Source: Alistipes megaguti (GTDB taxonomy: Bacteria > Bacteroidota > Bacteroidia > Bacteroidales > Rikenellaceae). Taken from it: DNA of 64,000 nt. The DNA lies in NCBI RefSeq assembly GCF_900604385.1, contig NZ_LR027382.1, forward strand, positions 1,054,001 through 1,118,000, given 5' to 3'. Both the position numbers and the translations under genes were made by a program. The notes under the pieces were generated by a model, which saw only the letters and a list, made by a program, of their open reading frames with translations, was not told the origin of the DNA and ran no database searches. Shown in pieces: positions 33,911 through 41,945 of this stretch (position 1 is the stretch's first letter; every line of letters starts with the position of its first letter).

Positions 33911-34282
33911 CAAATTTTAACCGGATTGCCCGCATCATTTCACCCTCTTTCATGGAAAGAGGGGCACAATCGGGCCACCACCGTCCGGAACAGCACCGGA
34001 AGCACACCGCACAGCGCCGCACAACGGCCGGCAGACGAAAGAGATGAGTCGGGGAGGAGCGAACCGGAACCGGACTGCATGAAGACCGGACGTATGGCAA
34101 CAGGACGGACTGAATGCGGGCCGAGGGGAAGGAGGGTAAAAAGACCGGGTACAGAAGACGGCGAGGGCCCAAGGAGAAACCGGAGAGAAAACCGAGGCAG
34201 GGGTCAGCACCGCCGGCAAAGGCATGCGACGTCGCCCGATCCGGCAACGTCGCCCGTAAGAAAACGCCTTACACGCAACTCC
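33911..34282. other. Purine-rich noncoding region between the flippase and corA genes
   Basis: About 370 bp hold no supportable gene. The plus strand is G/A rich with recurring ACCGGA, GGACGGA and GGAGGG words (for example 34030-34110). Reading frames exist but have no conserved features. It ends next to the corA stop codon. It resembles the other degenerate gene-end repeats in the window. Confidence 0.5.
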
Positions 34283-35266
34283 TCAGAGCCACTTCTTGTA
34301 GCGGAAGAACCAGATCGTCAGGATCGACGCGATGATCATCAGCGCGATGGCAAAAAGGTAACCCAGCGGAATGACCCAGCCGTTCGAAAGCGTCCACGTC
34401 CACTCCAGCTCGGGCATCGTCTTGAAGTTCATGCCGTAGATCGACGCGATGAGCGTCGCCGGCATGAAGATCACCGCAGCCACCGAGAAGATCTTCACAA
34501 TGCCGTTCTGCTCGATGTTGATCAGACCCAGCGCCGCATCCTGGATGTAGTCCAAACGCTGGAAACTGAAGTCCGCATGGTTGATCAGCGAATTCACGTC
34601 CTTGATCATCAGCTGCAGACGCGGGTAGATATCGTTCGGAAAACGCTCCGAACGCAGAATGCCCGACAGCACCCGCTGCCGGTCGAAGATGTTCTCGCGC
34701 AACGACATCGTACTCTCCTGAAGGGCACTGATGCGGTGCAGTACCTCCTTGTCGATCGAATCCTCCGAGTTGATGTCCTTCGAAAGCGCCGCAACCTGTT
34801 TGGCAATCAGCTCCACCAGGTCGGCATCAAAGTCGATGCGCACCTCCAGCAGCGAGATGAACAGATGATAGCCCGTCGAGTAGCTCCGGTAGTTCATCTG
34901 AAGCCGCTTCTCCGTCTCGCGGAAGGTCCGGAACTCCGCATTGCGCACCGAAACCAGCACACCCTCGTTCGAGATGATGAACGAAACCGGTTCGACGATA
35001 AACGAATCACCCGTCGGGATGAAGAAGTTCGCATTCGAGACGATCGAATTCTCGTTCTCCGAGTATTTCGACGTCGACTCGATCTCCTCGACCTGCTGCT
35101 TGGTCTGAAGGCTGATCTCCATGAAATTCTCGACCGCCTTCTGCTCCTTGATCGTGGGAGACAACATGTCGATCCACAGAATGTCGTCGTAACCCAACTC
35201 GTCGAAGAGCTTCGTATCCGCATTCCGGATGATCTTGTTGTATTGTTTGAGGTAGATGGTTATCAT
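34283..35266 (-). CDS. corA: CorA family magnesium/cobalt transporter
   Basis: The 327-residue protein has the N-terminal cytoplasmic domain and two C-terminal helices of CorA. The signature G278-M279-N280 (in IYGMNFKTM) follows the pore helix, and the second helix (LGYLFAIALMIIASILTIWFF, cut) ends RYKKWL. It forms a pentameric Mg2+ channel. The gene stands alone with its 3' end next to the purine-rich region. Confidence 0.93.
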   Translation of the reverse strand: MITIYLKQYNKIIRNADTKLFDELGYDDILWIDMLSPTIKEQKAVENFMEISLQTKQQVEEIESTSKYSENENSIVSNANFFIPTGDSFIVEPVSFIISNEGVLVSVRNAEFRTFRETEKRLQMNYRSYSTGYHLFISLLEVRIDFDADLVELIAKQVAALSKDINSEDSIDKEVLHRISALQESTMSLRENIFDRQRVLSGILRSERFPNDIYPRLQLMIKDVNSLINHADFSFQRLDYIQDAALGLINIEQNGIVKIFSVAAVIFMPATLIASIYGMNFKTMPELEWTWTLSNGWVIPLGYLFAIALMIIASILTIWFFRYKKWL

Positions 35267-35341
35267 GTAAGGCTCTCTAATCGTTGACAGTTCGTGAATC
35301 CCTGGACAGAGAGGCGGACCCCGTGGCCCGCGCTAACCTCT

Positions 35342-35899
35342 TCAGCCCGGATTGGTCCTCGGGGCCACCTTCAGGCCCGAGTCCCAGAACTTCTTGAGCG
35401 CCTTGTCTTTCTGATTGTCAAAAATGTAGTCGAAATGGGCCAGCCCTTCGTAGGCACCCCCCGCATCATCGGCATAGGGCGATTCGAGAATGGCCTCATA
35501 ACCCCGCTCCAGACCGTAGGTCAGCGCATACTGCAGCGCCTCGACCGTCTCGGGCTCCACCTCCGGATGGGCCACCCACAGTGCAAAGGCCATCGGAAGA
35601 TGCGCGTAGGGTTTCCACGCCTCGACGAGCGGATCGTCGCTTCCGAGCAGGGCATCGAGCGACGCCAGAACTCCGCCGACACAATACTCCGTAACCAGAC
35701 GCGCGCTTTTCAGCGTCGGGTAGGCCGCAGCGGGGATCAGGGCGATGTCGGCCTGGCGGTCGACGAAACGTTGGAGGGATTCGGAAGGGGTAGACAGCAA
35801 CAATTCCGCACGAAGGTTACCCTCGTGTCGGATACCATAAATGAACGGCGTCGTGCTCAGGCACGACACAACGGCTATACGCGGAACTGTGACCATCAT
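35342..35899 (-). CDS. MqnA-like chorismate dehydratase homologue, internally shortened
   Basis: MqnA makes 3-enolpyruvylbenzoate from chorismate in the futalosine route to menaquinone. The N-terminus (PRIAVVSCLSTTPFIYGI), then ADIALIPAAAYP, matches the family, and the C-terminal part (EAWKPYAHLPMAFALWVAHPE) also does. The protein is only about 185 residues, whereas MqnA is usually about 240-280. After TEYCVGG the segment that normally carries a VRLDPQSRTS-type motif is missing, and the sequence jumps to ASLDALLGSDDP. It could be inactive or altered. The starts at 35899 and 35896 both fit the promoter. Confidence 0.65.
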   Translation of the reverse strand: MMVTVPRIAVVSCLSTTPFIYGIRHEGNLRAELLLSTPSESLQRFVDRQADIALIPAAAYPTLKSARLVTEYCVGGVLASLDALLGSDDPLVEAWKPYAHLPMAFALWVAHPEVEPETVEALQYALTYGLERGYEAILESPYADDAGGAYEGLAHFDYIFDNQKDKALKKFWDSGLKVAPRTNPG

Positions 35900-35929
35900 C
35901 CATAAGGTATATAATGTTGGTTCGTGAAA

Positions 35930-35937
35930 CAAAGGTA
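35930..35937 (-). promoter_or_regulatory. -7 box (TACCTTTG) for the mqnA-like gene
   Basis: The minus-strand TACCTTTG is a full consensus match. It lies 31-34 bp upstream of the ATG candidates and excludes an in-frame ATG at 35932. Confidence 0.55.
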
Positions 35938-35990
35938 CGATAAAATTCCGGAAATTTTTCCATATTTTTTGGAAAAAGTGCGTTCTCCTC

Positions 35991-36022
35991 TTGACAAGGG
36001 GGTGGCCGGTGTCGTATATTTG
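35991..36022 (+). promoter_or_regulatory. Promoter for the phage-derived cassette
   Basis: A -33 TTG (35991-35993) and the -7 TATATTTG (36015-36022) are separated by 21 bp, a good Bacteroidetes housekeeping promoter. Transcription from about 36030 would give a leader of about 325 nt before the first cassette ATG (36356). Confidence 0.65.
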
Positions 36023-36054
36023 TCCTGCAATTCACAGGCTGAGGCCTTCAGTCG

Positions 36055-36160
36055 GCAAGTTATAAACATGTGTCAATCCGCAATCCGCGAGATACTTGCC
36101 GCAAGTTATTCCAAATCATGAACAAATTGTAGACAACTTATCGACAGGTTGTCAACACAA
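36055..36160 (+). repeat. Iteron-like 9-mer array with 11-bp period
   Basis: Three 9-mers TTGTAGACA (36127-36135), TTATCGACA (36138-36146) and TTGTCAACA (36149-36157) start exactly 11 bp apart and share TTRTNNACA. A fourth, TTATAAACA, lies at 36060-36068. GCAAGTTAT is directly repeated at 36055-36063 and 36101-36109, and CTTGCCGCAAG (36095-36105) is a small dyad. The 9-mers resemble DnaA boxes but differ at key positions. They could be operator or origin-type sites. Confidence 0.65.
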
Positions 36161-36355
36161 AGGCCGTCGTTCGCTCCGGTGCCCCCGGACATACTGTCCG
36201 TTGCCCTCCGCCAAGCCGAATCTCCAACCCGCCGAGACTCCATCCGGACATCGTGCCGCCCGGACTTCCAGCCACTCCCGACCCGTATCCGGAAGCCCCT
36301 CAGAACCCTCAACAGACCCAGACAATTCCGAACCACTCCTCTAAAACCTTTATCC
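36161..36355 (+). other. Cassette leader without a recognised gene
   Basis: The sequence between the 9-mer array and the first ATG has C-rich composition like coding DNA and stays open in frame with the first cassette gene (from a TTG at 36149). Its residues (PRRDS, RTLNRPRQFR) show no domain. It may be leader, or an N-terminal extension of the first protein. Confidence 0.4.
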
Positions 36356-37327
36356 ATGCAATTCTACAAGTATCCAGACGCGTACGCGCCCGTTGGAGCC
36401 GGGATACCGGCCATTTTCGGGCTTCAACTCGATGCGCCGGACAACATCGACCTCCGCATCCGCAAAACGGAGTCCAACCGACTCCTGGGCGGAAAACGCT
36501 TCGTCAATGTCTCCCAGGCCGACATCGACGTCGCCGCACGGATCCGGTCCGTCATGGCATTCACCCCCTCAACCGGCAAAACCGGCTTCAAATCAACGGA
36601 CGGCCGCCTCATCCGGGCCTGTGTCGAGGCCCTGCACCCCGGTAGCGAGACCATCGAACTCACCTCCGAGACCCGGACCTTCATCCCCGGCGATCAAAGC
36701 GCCCAATCCTCCGGACTGCGAACCGCAATGCCCCTCAACCGGCTCATCCCGGCCGGCGAAGCCGACGAAATCTCCATCTTCAACAACAACTGCTGCACCG
36801 TCCTCGTCTCGGGATCCGGACGCGACTCGACCGTCGCCGAACAGTTCGAATCTTCGCAATACGGATGGCAGGTCTTCCGACTCAACACGGCCGATTTCCC
36901 CGACTGCGATACCATCACGGTCGACACGGGCATCGGTGAGAGCATCGTCTACACGGTGATCCCCGCCTCACAGAACGCCGTCAGACTCGCCTGGGAATCC
37001 CACACCGGAGCAATCGAACACTACTCCTTTCCCACGGTCCGCCAGACTTCGCTGCTCGTCGAAAAACTCCGCACCGAATCCCACGAAGGGTATCTGGTCA
37101 CCGCCGCCGAAACCCTCCGCAAGACAACCATCGTCTCGGCCTTCGAACTCCCCGAAGTGCTGGAACCCCTTGCCGAACTCACCTCGGCCCGCAACGTCTG
37201 GGCCCTGAAGAGGGACATCTACACCCCGATCGACATCCTGACCGATGAGGTCGTCATCCAACAGCACGGTACACTCTGCGCTCTGGAGCTGGCCTTTCGT
37301 CCCAAAACCGCCTCGTCATGGAGCTGA
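36356..37327 (+). CDS. Phage tail-like protein 1 (323 residues)
   Basis: It starts MQFYKYPDAYAPVGAGIP. Blocks such as GEADEISIFNNN, IVYTVIPASQNAVRLAWES and HYSFPTVRQTS resemble proteins that I recall from Bacteroidetes prophages next to a longer tail protein, but this is from general pattern and not a search. Predicted secondary structure is beta-rich. The stop overlaps the next gene by 10 bp. It is first in a plus-strand unit with capsid genes. A TTG start at 36149 would add 69 residues. Confidence 0.55.
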   Translation: MQFYKYPDAYAPVGAGIPAIFGLQLDAPDNIDLRIRKTESNRLLGGKRFVNVSQADIDVAARIRSVMAFTPSTGKTGFKSTDGRLIRACVEALHPGSETIELTSETRTFIPGDQSAQSSGLRTAMPLNRLIPAGEADEISIFNNNCCTVLVSGSGRDSTVAEQFESSQYGWQVFRLNTADFPDCDTITVDTGIGESIVYTVIPASQNAVRLAWESHTGAIEHYSFPTVRQTSLLVEKLRTESHEGYLVTAAETLRKTTIVSAFELPEVLEPLAELTSARNVWALKRDIYTPIDILTDEVVIQQHGTLCALELAFRPKTASSWS

Positions 37328-39678
37328 AAATCGACGGACAGATCTGTGATCCGGGAACCGTCCCGATCGCCGTCCCCGGATATGCGGCCACGGAGGCCGA
37401 ATCCATCGAGGCCGCCCGCGAAGGGCGCTCTCTGACGCTCAAAATACCCTTCTCTCCCCGCAACAACTCCCTGCTCGGTTGGGCCGACGATGCGCAGACC
37501 GCCTTCCGGTTCAACGACACGACCCACTCCGCCGAACTCTCCTACGAGGGGGCCCGGCTGATCGAAGGGTCGGTCCGGCTCCTCTCCGTCGGAGACGACA
37601 GCTACGAAATCGAAATCCGCAGCGGAGGCGCCGACTGGGCCTCACAGGCCTCCTGGCGCCAGCTGGACGACCTGCCAATCGACTGGAAAGCCCAACTGAC
37701 CCCCACGATGATCTGCCAGAGCTGGACGAACGACTCGCCCGTCAAGTTCTTCCCCGTCCACCACGACCAGTACGAGCAGCAGAACAGCTCCACCGACCTG
37801 CTCCCCGCCGAACGCTTCCTTGCCGTGGAGGATTACCACCCCTTCCTCCACGTCGCATCGCTCGTCGACGAGATCTTCGCCCAGTCCGGCTATCAGGTCA
37901 AAAGCCGGTTCCTGGAGTCCGACCTCTTCCGCTCGCTCTACATGAGCGGCGCCTACGCCACCCGGGACACCGCCGCCGCCGTCAACCGCATGGGGTTCGC
38001 CGCCCGAAGACTCGGTTCCGTCACCGCCGAGGCCAACGAGGTAGGACGCGTCGTGGCAAACCCCGACGCCATCGCCAACACCCTCGGCAATATCGTCGAT
38101 ACGGCCACCCCGCAGAGCATCGACGACGACGGCCTAGCCATCAGCGGCCTCTACAACAACGGAAACTGCTTCTCGACGGTCGACGGCAAGATCTGCTTCA
38201 CGCCCCCTTCCGAAATCACCGTCGGATTCGAGTACTACCTCAAATATACCACCTATCACCGAATCCTCTCCCGGGATCGCCTCATCGGTTTCGACACCAT
38301 CTACCTCGGATCCGGATCCGAATTCCAGTTCACGCTGGCAAACCGATACCAAGACCAACGCGACAATATCGCCAGGAACATCACCTACCGGGTAATCGTC
38401 TTCGACCACAAGGATGGTGCCCAATACCGGTTGACCCTGAATCGGGGCGTCGCTCAGGATACCCTCTGGACCACCTTCTCCGCACGAACGGTCGTAATCA
38501 ACAGCCCCGCGACGGGACAGCTATCCAACCTCAAACTGTCCGTCTACGAAAATGGGCAGTGGGTCCCCTACACCGGAGACTGGGCTCTCTACAACGGATA
38601 CATCGGCGAATACGGCACAACAACCGTCGAAGTCCGGCTTCGAAGCTCTCCGGAACAGGTATCGCCGACTTCTCCCAAGTATTTCAACCTCATCTACTTC
38701 GGCGGAGCCGAAGAGGAGATGAAGCTGACCCTGCACAAGGAGTGTTCGCTGCGGCCCGTCTTTCAACCCGGACCGGCGTTCGGCTCCTCGATCGACTTCA
38801 CGGATGTCGCCCGCCACAACATCCGCCAGTCCGAACTGCTCGAGAGTCTCTTCCACCTCTTCAACCTGCGCTGTTACACCGAAGAGGAGACCCGCACCGT
38901 ATGGATCGAACCCGAGGTCGACTTCTACGGCGCCGCGCCGGAGATCGACTGGAGCCGCCGCACCGACTTCTCACGCCCCGTCGTCCGCGAGCAGACCGCC
39001 CCCTCGGTCCACGAAAAACGAACCTGGAAATTCCTCGAAGGCGACGGCGCCGTCTCCCGGTTCAACTCCGAAGAGCAGACCACACTCGGCGCCTGGAGCT
39101 ACGCATCCCCCTCGTGCGCCACGATGATGGGCGAGAAGACTCTCCGCAACCCGCTCTTCGCCCCGACGCTCAGCTCGACGGGACACTACCTGAACGCCCC
39201 CTCGGCCCGGCTGCTGCAGGTCGGGGACCGCGACGATGCCAAAGACGACGGCACGAACTTCACCCCGCGTATCGTCCGCTACGCCGGCGTCATCCCCCTG
39301 CCCGAGGACGAACGATGGGGATACCCCTCCGGACGCAACGAATATCCGCTGGCGGCATTCCTCTACCCCGGCGACGAATCGACCGAACCCTTCACCCTCG
39401 GATTCGAAGACCGCGACGGAGCCGAAGGTCTCCACCGGTACTACGATCGGCAGCTCCTGAGAGAGGCCATCGGCGAACGCGTCTCGCTCTGGATTCACAT
39501 CGAACCCCATGAATTCGAGGAGCTGTTCTCGCCCGGAGTCGGCAGACCCGACATCCGATCCATCTTCCGCATCGACACCGGCAAGGGCATCGTCCGCGCC
39601 ATTCTCCGACAAATCGACGAATACGACCCCCGAAAAGCCTCGACCCGCTGCACCTTCGAACGCATCGACCAGTTATGA
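37318..39678 (+). CDS. Phage tail/baseplate-like protein 2 (786 residues)
   Basis: It opens MELKIDGQICDPGTVPIAVPGY and contains NSLLGWADDAQTAFRFN, DSPVKFFPVHHDQYEQQNSS and, near the end, VGRPDIRSIFRIDTGKGIVR. No enzymatic motif was recognised. Length, beta-rich composition and position after another tail-like gene and before capsid genes suggest a virion tail or baseplate component. Its stop overlaps the ATG of the next gene (ATGA). Confidence 0.55.
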   Translation: MELKIDGQICDPGTVPIAVPGYAATEAESIEAAREGRSLTLKIPFSPRNNSLLGWADDAQTAFRFNDTTHSAELSYEGARLIEGSVRLLSVGDDSYEIEIRSGGADWASQASWRQLDDLPIDWKAQLTPTMICQSWTNDSPVKFFPVHHDQYEQQNSSTDLLPAERFLAVEDYHPFLHVASLVDEIFAQSGYQVKSRFLESDLFRSLYMSGAYATRDTAAAVNRMGFAARRLGSVTAEANEVGRVVANPDAIANTLGNIVDTATPQSIDDDGLAISGLYNNGNCFSTVDGKICFTPPSEITVGFEYYLKYTTYHRILSRDRLIGFDTIYLGSGSEFQFTLANRYQDQRDNIARNITYRVIVFDHKDGAQYRLTLNRGVAQDTLWTTFSARTVVINSPATGQLSNLKLSVYENGQWVPYTGDWALYNGYIGEYGTTTVEVRLRSSPEQVSPTSPKYFNLIYFGGAEEEMKLTLHKECSLRPVFQPGPAFGSSIDFTDVARHNIRQSELLESLFHLFNLRCYTEEETRTVWIEPEVDFYGAAPEIDWSRRTDFSRPVVREQTAPSVHEKRTWKFLEGDGAVSRFNSEEQTTLGAWSYASPSCATMMGEKTLRNPLFAPTLSSTGHYLNAPSARLLQVGDRDDAKDDGTNFTPRIVRYAGVIPLPEDERWGYPSGRNEYPLAAFLYPGDESTEPFTLGFEDRDGAEGLHRYYDRQLLREAIGERVSLWIHIEPHEFEELFSPGVGRPDIRSIFRIDTGKGIVRAILRQIDEYDPRKASTRCTFERIDQL

Positions 39679-39935
39679 CACGTCTCGACGAACAACTCTG
39701 CGAGGACCTCCTGCGCCAGGTGCGCGGCCTGACTCCCCGCCAGGCCGTCCTCGCGCTCTTCGAAAGCGGAATGATCGACCACCGCGCCTGCGAACGCCGC
39801 GCCATCCACGACGAAATCGAACGGCTCGAACGGCAGGGCATGCCCCGCTGCGAAGCCTTCGAGGTGGTTGCCGACCGCTTCTGCTGCTCCTACGAAAAAG
39901 CTAGAAACGCCTTTTACCTCCTTTCCAAACACTGA
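39675..39935 (+). CDS. Small helical protein in the phage-derived cassette
   Basis: The 86-residue protein (MTRLDEQLCEDLLRQVRG...) is predicted to be all-helical. LTPRQAVLALFESGMID and CEAFEVVADRFCCSYEKARN are suggestive of a helix-turn-helix. It is cysteine-rich (six Cys). It might be a regulator or a terminase small-subunit-like protein, but nothing proves either. It overlaps the long tail-like gene by 4 bp and precedes the protease by 5 bp. Confidence 0.5.
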   Translation: MTRLDEQLCEDLLRQVRGLTPRQAVLALFESGMIDHRACERRAIHDEIERLERQGMPRCEAFEVVADRFCCSYEKARNAFYLLSKH

Positions 39936-39940
39936 AAATC

Positions 39941-40810
39941 ATGAAATCGGAAATCCAAATCAACAACGCCGCCGACGTGTGCCAGATCGACATCGAGGGC
40001 ACGATCGGCATCCCCGAAGAGTGGCAGTTCGAAGATCCCGACGCACGGGTCGCCACCTATGAACGATTCCGCGACGCCCTGCGGCGCATCACCGAAATCG
40101 ACGCCCCGCAGGTCATCGTCAACATCCGCTCGACGGGCGGCGACGTCAACGATGCCCTGCTGATCCTCGACGCCCTGCGCCAGCTCTCCGCACGCATCGT
40201 CACCCGCTGCTACGGATACACCGCCTCGGCTGCCACGATCATCGCCCAGGCCGCCTCGGAGGGGTGCCGCGAAATCTCGGAGAATGCCCTCTACCTGATC
40301 CACAACGCAATCTGCTCGACCGAGGGCAACGCCGCCGAAATCGCCTCCGAGGTCGAGCTGCTCCAGCAGACCGACGCCCGCATCGCCGCCGTCTACGCCT
40401 CGCGATCGGGACGCCCGGCCGAGGAGTTCCTCGCGCTGATGGGCGAAAACAACGGAAACGGACGCTGGCTCTCGCCCGAGGAGGCGATCGCCGCAGGGCT
40501 GGCCGACCGGGTGATCGAACCCGCCCGGACGGGCTCCTCCCTGGCGCAGAACCTCTCGCGGGGCTGGCAGCGGCTGCTCTCCGAACTGGGCGTCCGATCA
40601 GCACCGAAACGCGTCGCCGACCGAAACATCCTCCACTCGCAGGCCGAACTACAGGAGCTGCACCGCCGTTCGTCGATCGCCGCCGAGGAGACCCGCCGCC
40701 GGATCGGTCCGACCCGCGTACTGCCGGTCGAAGACCCCTCGTTCGGCGACACAATCCGCTCGGCCAACGAACGCGCCTATGCCGAGGATGCCCGATGTTT
40801 CCGGAACTGA
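39941..40810 (+). CDS. ClpP-type phage prohead protease
   Basis: The 289-residue protein has a ClpP-fold domain over about residues 15-195: IRSTGGDVNDALLILDAL, then the Ser loop GYTASAATIIAQAA (S96), NALYLIHNAICSTEGN (H121) and RWLSPEEAIAAGLAD. S96 and H121 match the spacing of ClpP S97 and H122. At the ClpP D171 position an asparagine (N170) is found if no gap is assumed, which also occurs in other phage members. The C-terminal about 95 residues are hydrophilic and could be a scaffold. It sits directly before the major capsid gene. Confidence 0.8.
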   Translation: MKSEIQINNAADVCQIDIEGTIGIPEEWQFEDPDARVATYERFRDALRRITEIDAPQVIVNIRSTGGDVNDALLILDALRQLSARIVTRCYGYTASAATIIAQAASEGCREISENALYLIHNAICSTEGNAAEIASEVELLQQTDARIAAVYASRSGRPAEEFLALMGENNGNGRWLSPEEAIAAGLADRVIEPARTGSSLAQNLSRGWQRLLSELGVRSAPKRVADRNILHSQAELQELHRRSSIAAEETRRRIGPTRVLPVEDPSFGDTIRSANERAYAEDARCFRN

Positions 40811-40895
40811 CCCCGGCACCGCCCCGCGAAATTGCGAAAAAAACGGGCCCTGCGCCCGCAACCGAATCATAAACCCTCAAAAACAAACAAACACC

Positions 40896-41873
40896 ATGAC
40901 CTATCTTGAAAATTCGAAGCAGTACACCGGTACCGATCTCGAGAACATCTTCTTCCGCCCGATTCTGACCGGGCAGTCGGCCAAGGAGTTGGGCGTACGC
41001 GTCCTCTACAACATGCCGCACAACGCCCACGTCCAGCTCTGGGACGGCCAGCGGAACATCCTCCAGAAGTTCACCTCGGCCGGCTGGAGCGGCAGCACCG
41101 CACCGACCCGAACCGAAAAGGCCATCGACATGAAGCGCGTGAAGGCCGAACTCGGATTCTCGGCCGCCGACTACTTCTCGATGGTCTACGAGAAGATCTC
41201 GTCGATCGTCGACGTCAACATGGAGGACCTCTCCGGAACGATCCTCGAGCAGGCCGAAACCGAACTCTTCCGCCAGGCCCTGGCCGAAAACATCCGCGCC
41301 ACGATGTGGGCCGGGGACTCCTCGGCCGACGATGGCTACAACACCTTCGACGGATTCCTCAAACTCGTCCAGGACGGCGCCACCTCCGGATCGATCGAGG
41401 ACTTCACCTACTCGGAGGAGAACCTCGCCCAGAACAGCTACGTCACCGAAATCTTCGACCAGCTCTGGAACAGCGCCGATCCCCGCATCCGCGACCTCAA
41501 GGCCGACGGTCAGCTGGCCTACTTCGTCTCCTCGGACCTCTGCTACCTCTACGAGAAGTATCTCGACGAGAAGGGCGTCGATGCCGCCTACATCGACTCC
41601 GTGAACGGCCGTCCGCAACTGGCCTACCACGGCATCCCGGTCATCGACGTGAGAATGGACAGCTATCTGGCCGAAACGTCGCTCCACCAGTCGTTCGCCC
41701 TGCTCACCGACCGCCGCAACCTGGTCATGGCCGTCAATACGGCCGACATGCCCGGAAACGAGGTGCGCATGTGGTACAACCCCGACGAGATGGAGAACCG
41801 TCAGCGCGCGGTCTTCATGGCCGGCTGTCTGCTCCTCGACGAGAAGCTGATCGGCTACGCCTACAAACAGTAA
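40896..41873 (+). CDS. Phage major capsid protein
   Basis: The 325-residue protein starts MTYLENSKQYTGTD, with LENIFFRPILTGQSA and LYNMPHNAHVQLWDG. The middle (QALAENIRATMWAGD, then AYFVSSDLCYLYEKYLDEKG) and the end (GIPVIDVRMDSYL, LLTDRRNLVMAVNTADMPG) match the HK97-like capsid fold pattern, with its A-domain and P-domain order. I chose the ATG at 40896. An in-frame upstream start at 40779 would overlap the protease gene. It lies between the protease and portal genes. Confidence 0.8.
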   Translation: MTYLENSKQYTGTDLENIFFRPILTGQSAKELGVRVLYNMPHNAHVQLWDGQRNILQKFTSAGWSGSTAPTRTEKAIDMKRVKAELGFSAADYFSMVYEKISSIVDVNMEDLSGTILEQAETELFRQALAENIRATMWAGDSSADDGYNTFDGFLKLVQDGATSGSIEDFTYSEENLAQNSYVTEIFDQLWNSADPRIRDLKADGQLAYFVSSDLCYLYEKYLDEKGVDAAYIDSVNGRPQLAYHGIPVIDVRMDSYLAETSLHQSFALLTDRRNLVMAVNTADMPGNEVRMWYNPDEMENRQRAVFMAGCLLLDEKLIGYAYKQ

Positions 41874-41888
41874 CAACCCACACGGAGC

Positions 41889-41920
41889 CTCCCCGCCGCC
41901 GGACCCGCCGGGACGGGGAG
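41889..41920 (+). other. GC-rich stem-loop between capsid and portal genes
   Basis: CTCCCCG (41889-41895) pairs with CGGGGAG (41914-41920), with additional GCCGCCGG/CCGCCGG pairing possible inside the loop. There is no T-run, so it would weaken and not stop transcription or would stabilise the capsid mRNA. Confidence 0.5.
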
Positions 41921-41945
41921 CCCCTCCGAAATCCGCAAATACGTC

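Noticed and set aside
36055..36160. Chromosomal origin (oriC) with DnaA boxes
   Set aside because: The 9-mers differ from TTATNCACA at the sixth position in all cases, and no dnaA or other origin-linked gene lies nearby. Left as an unresolved regulatory or origin-like array.
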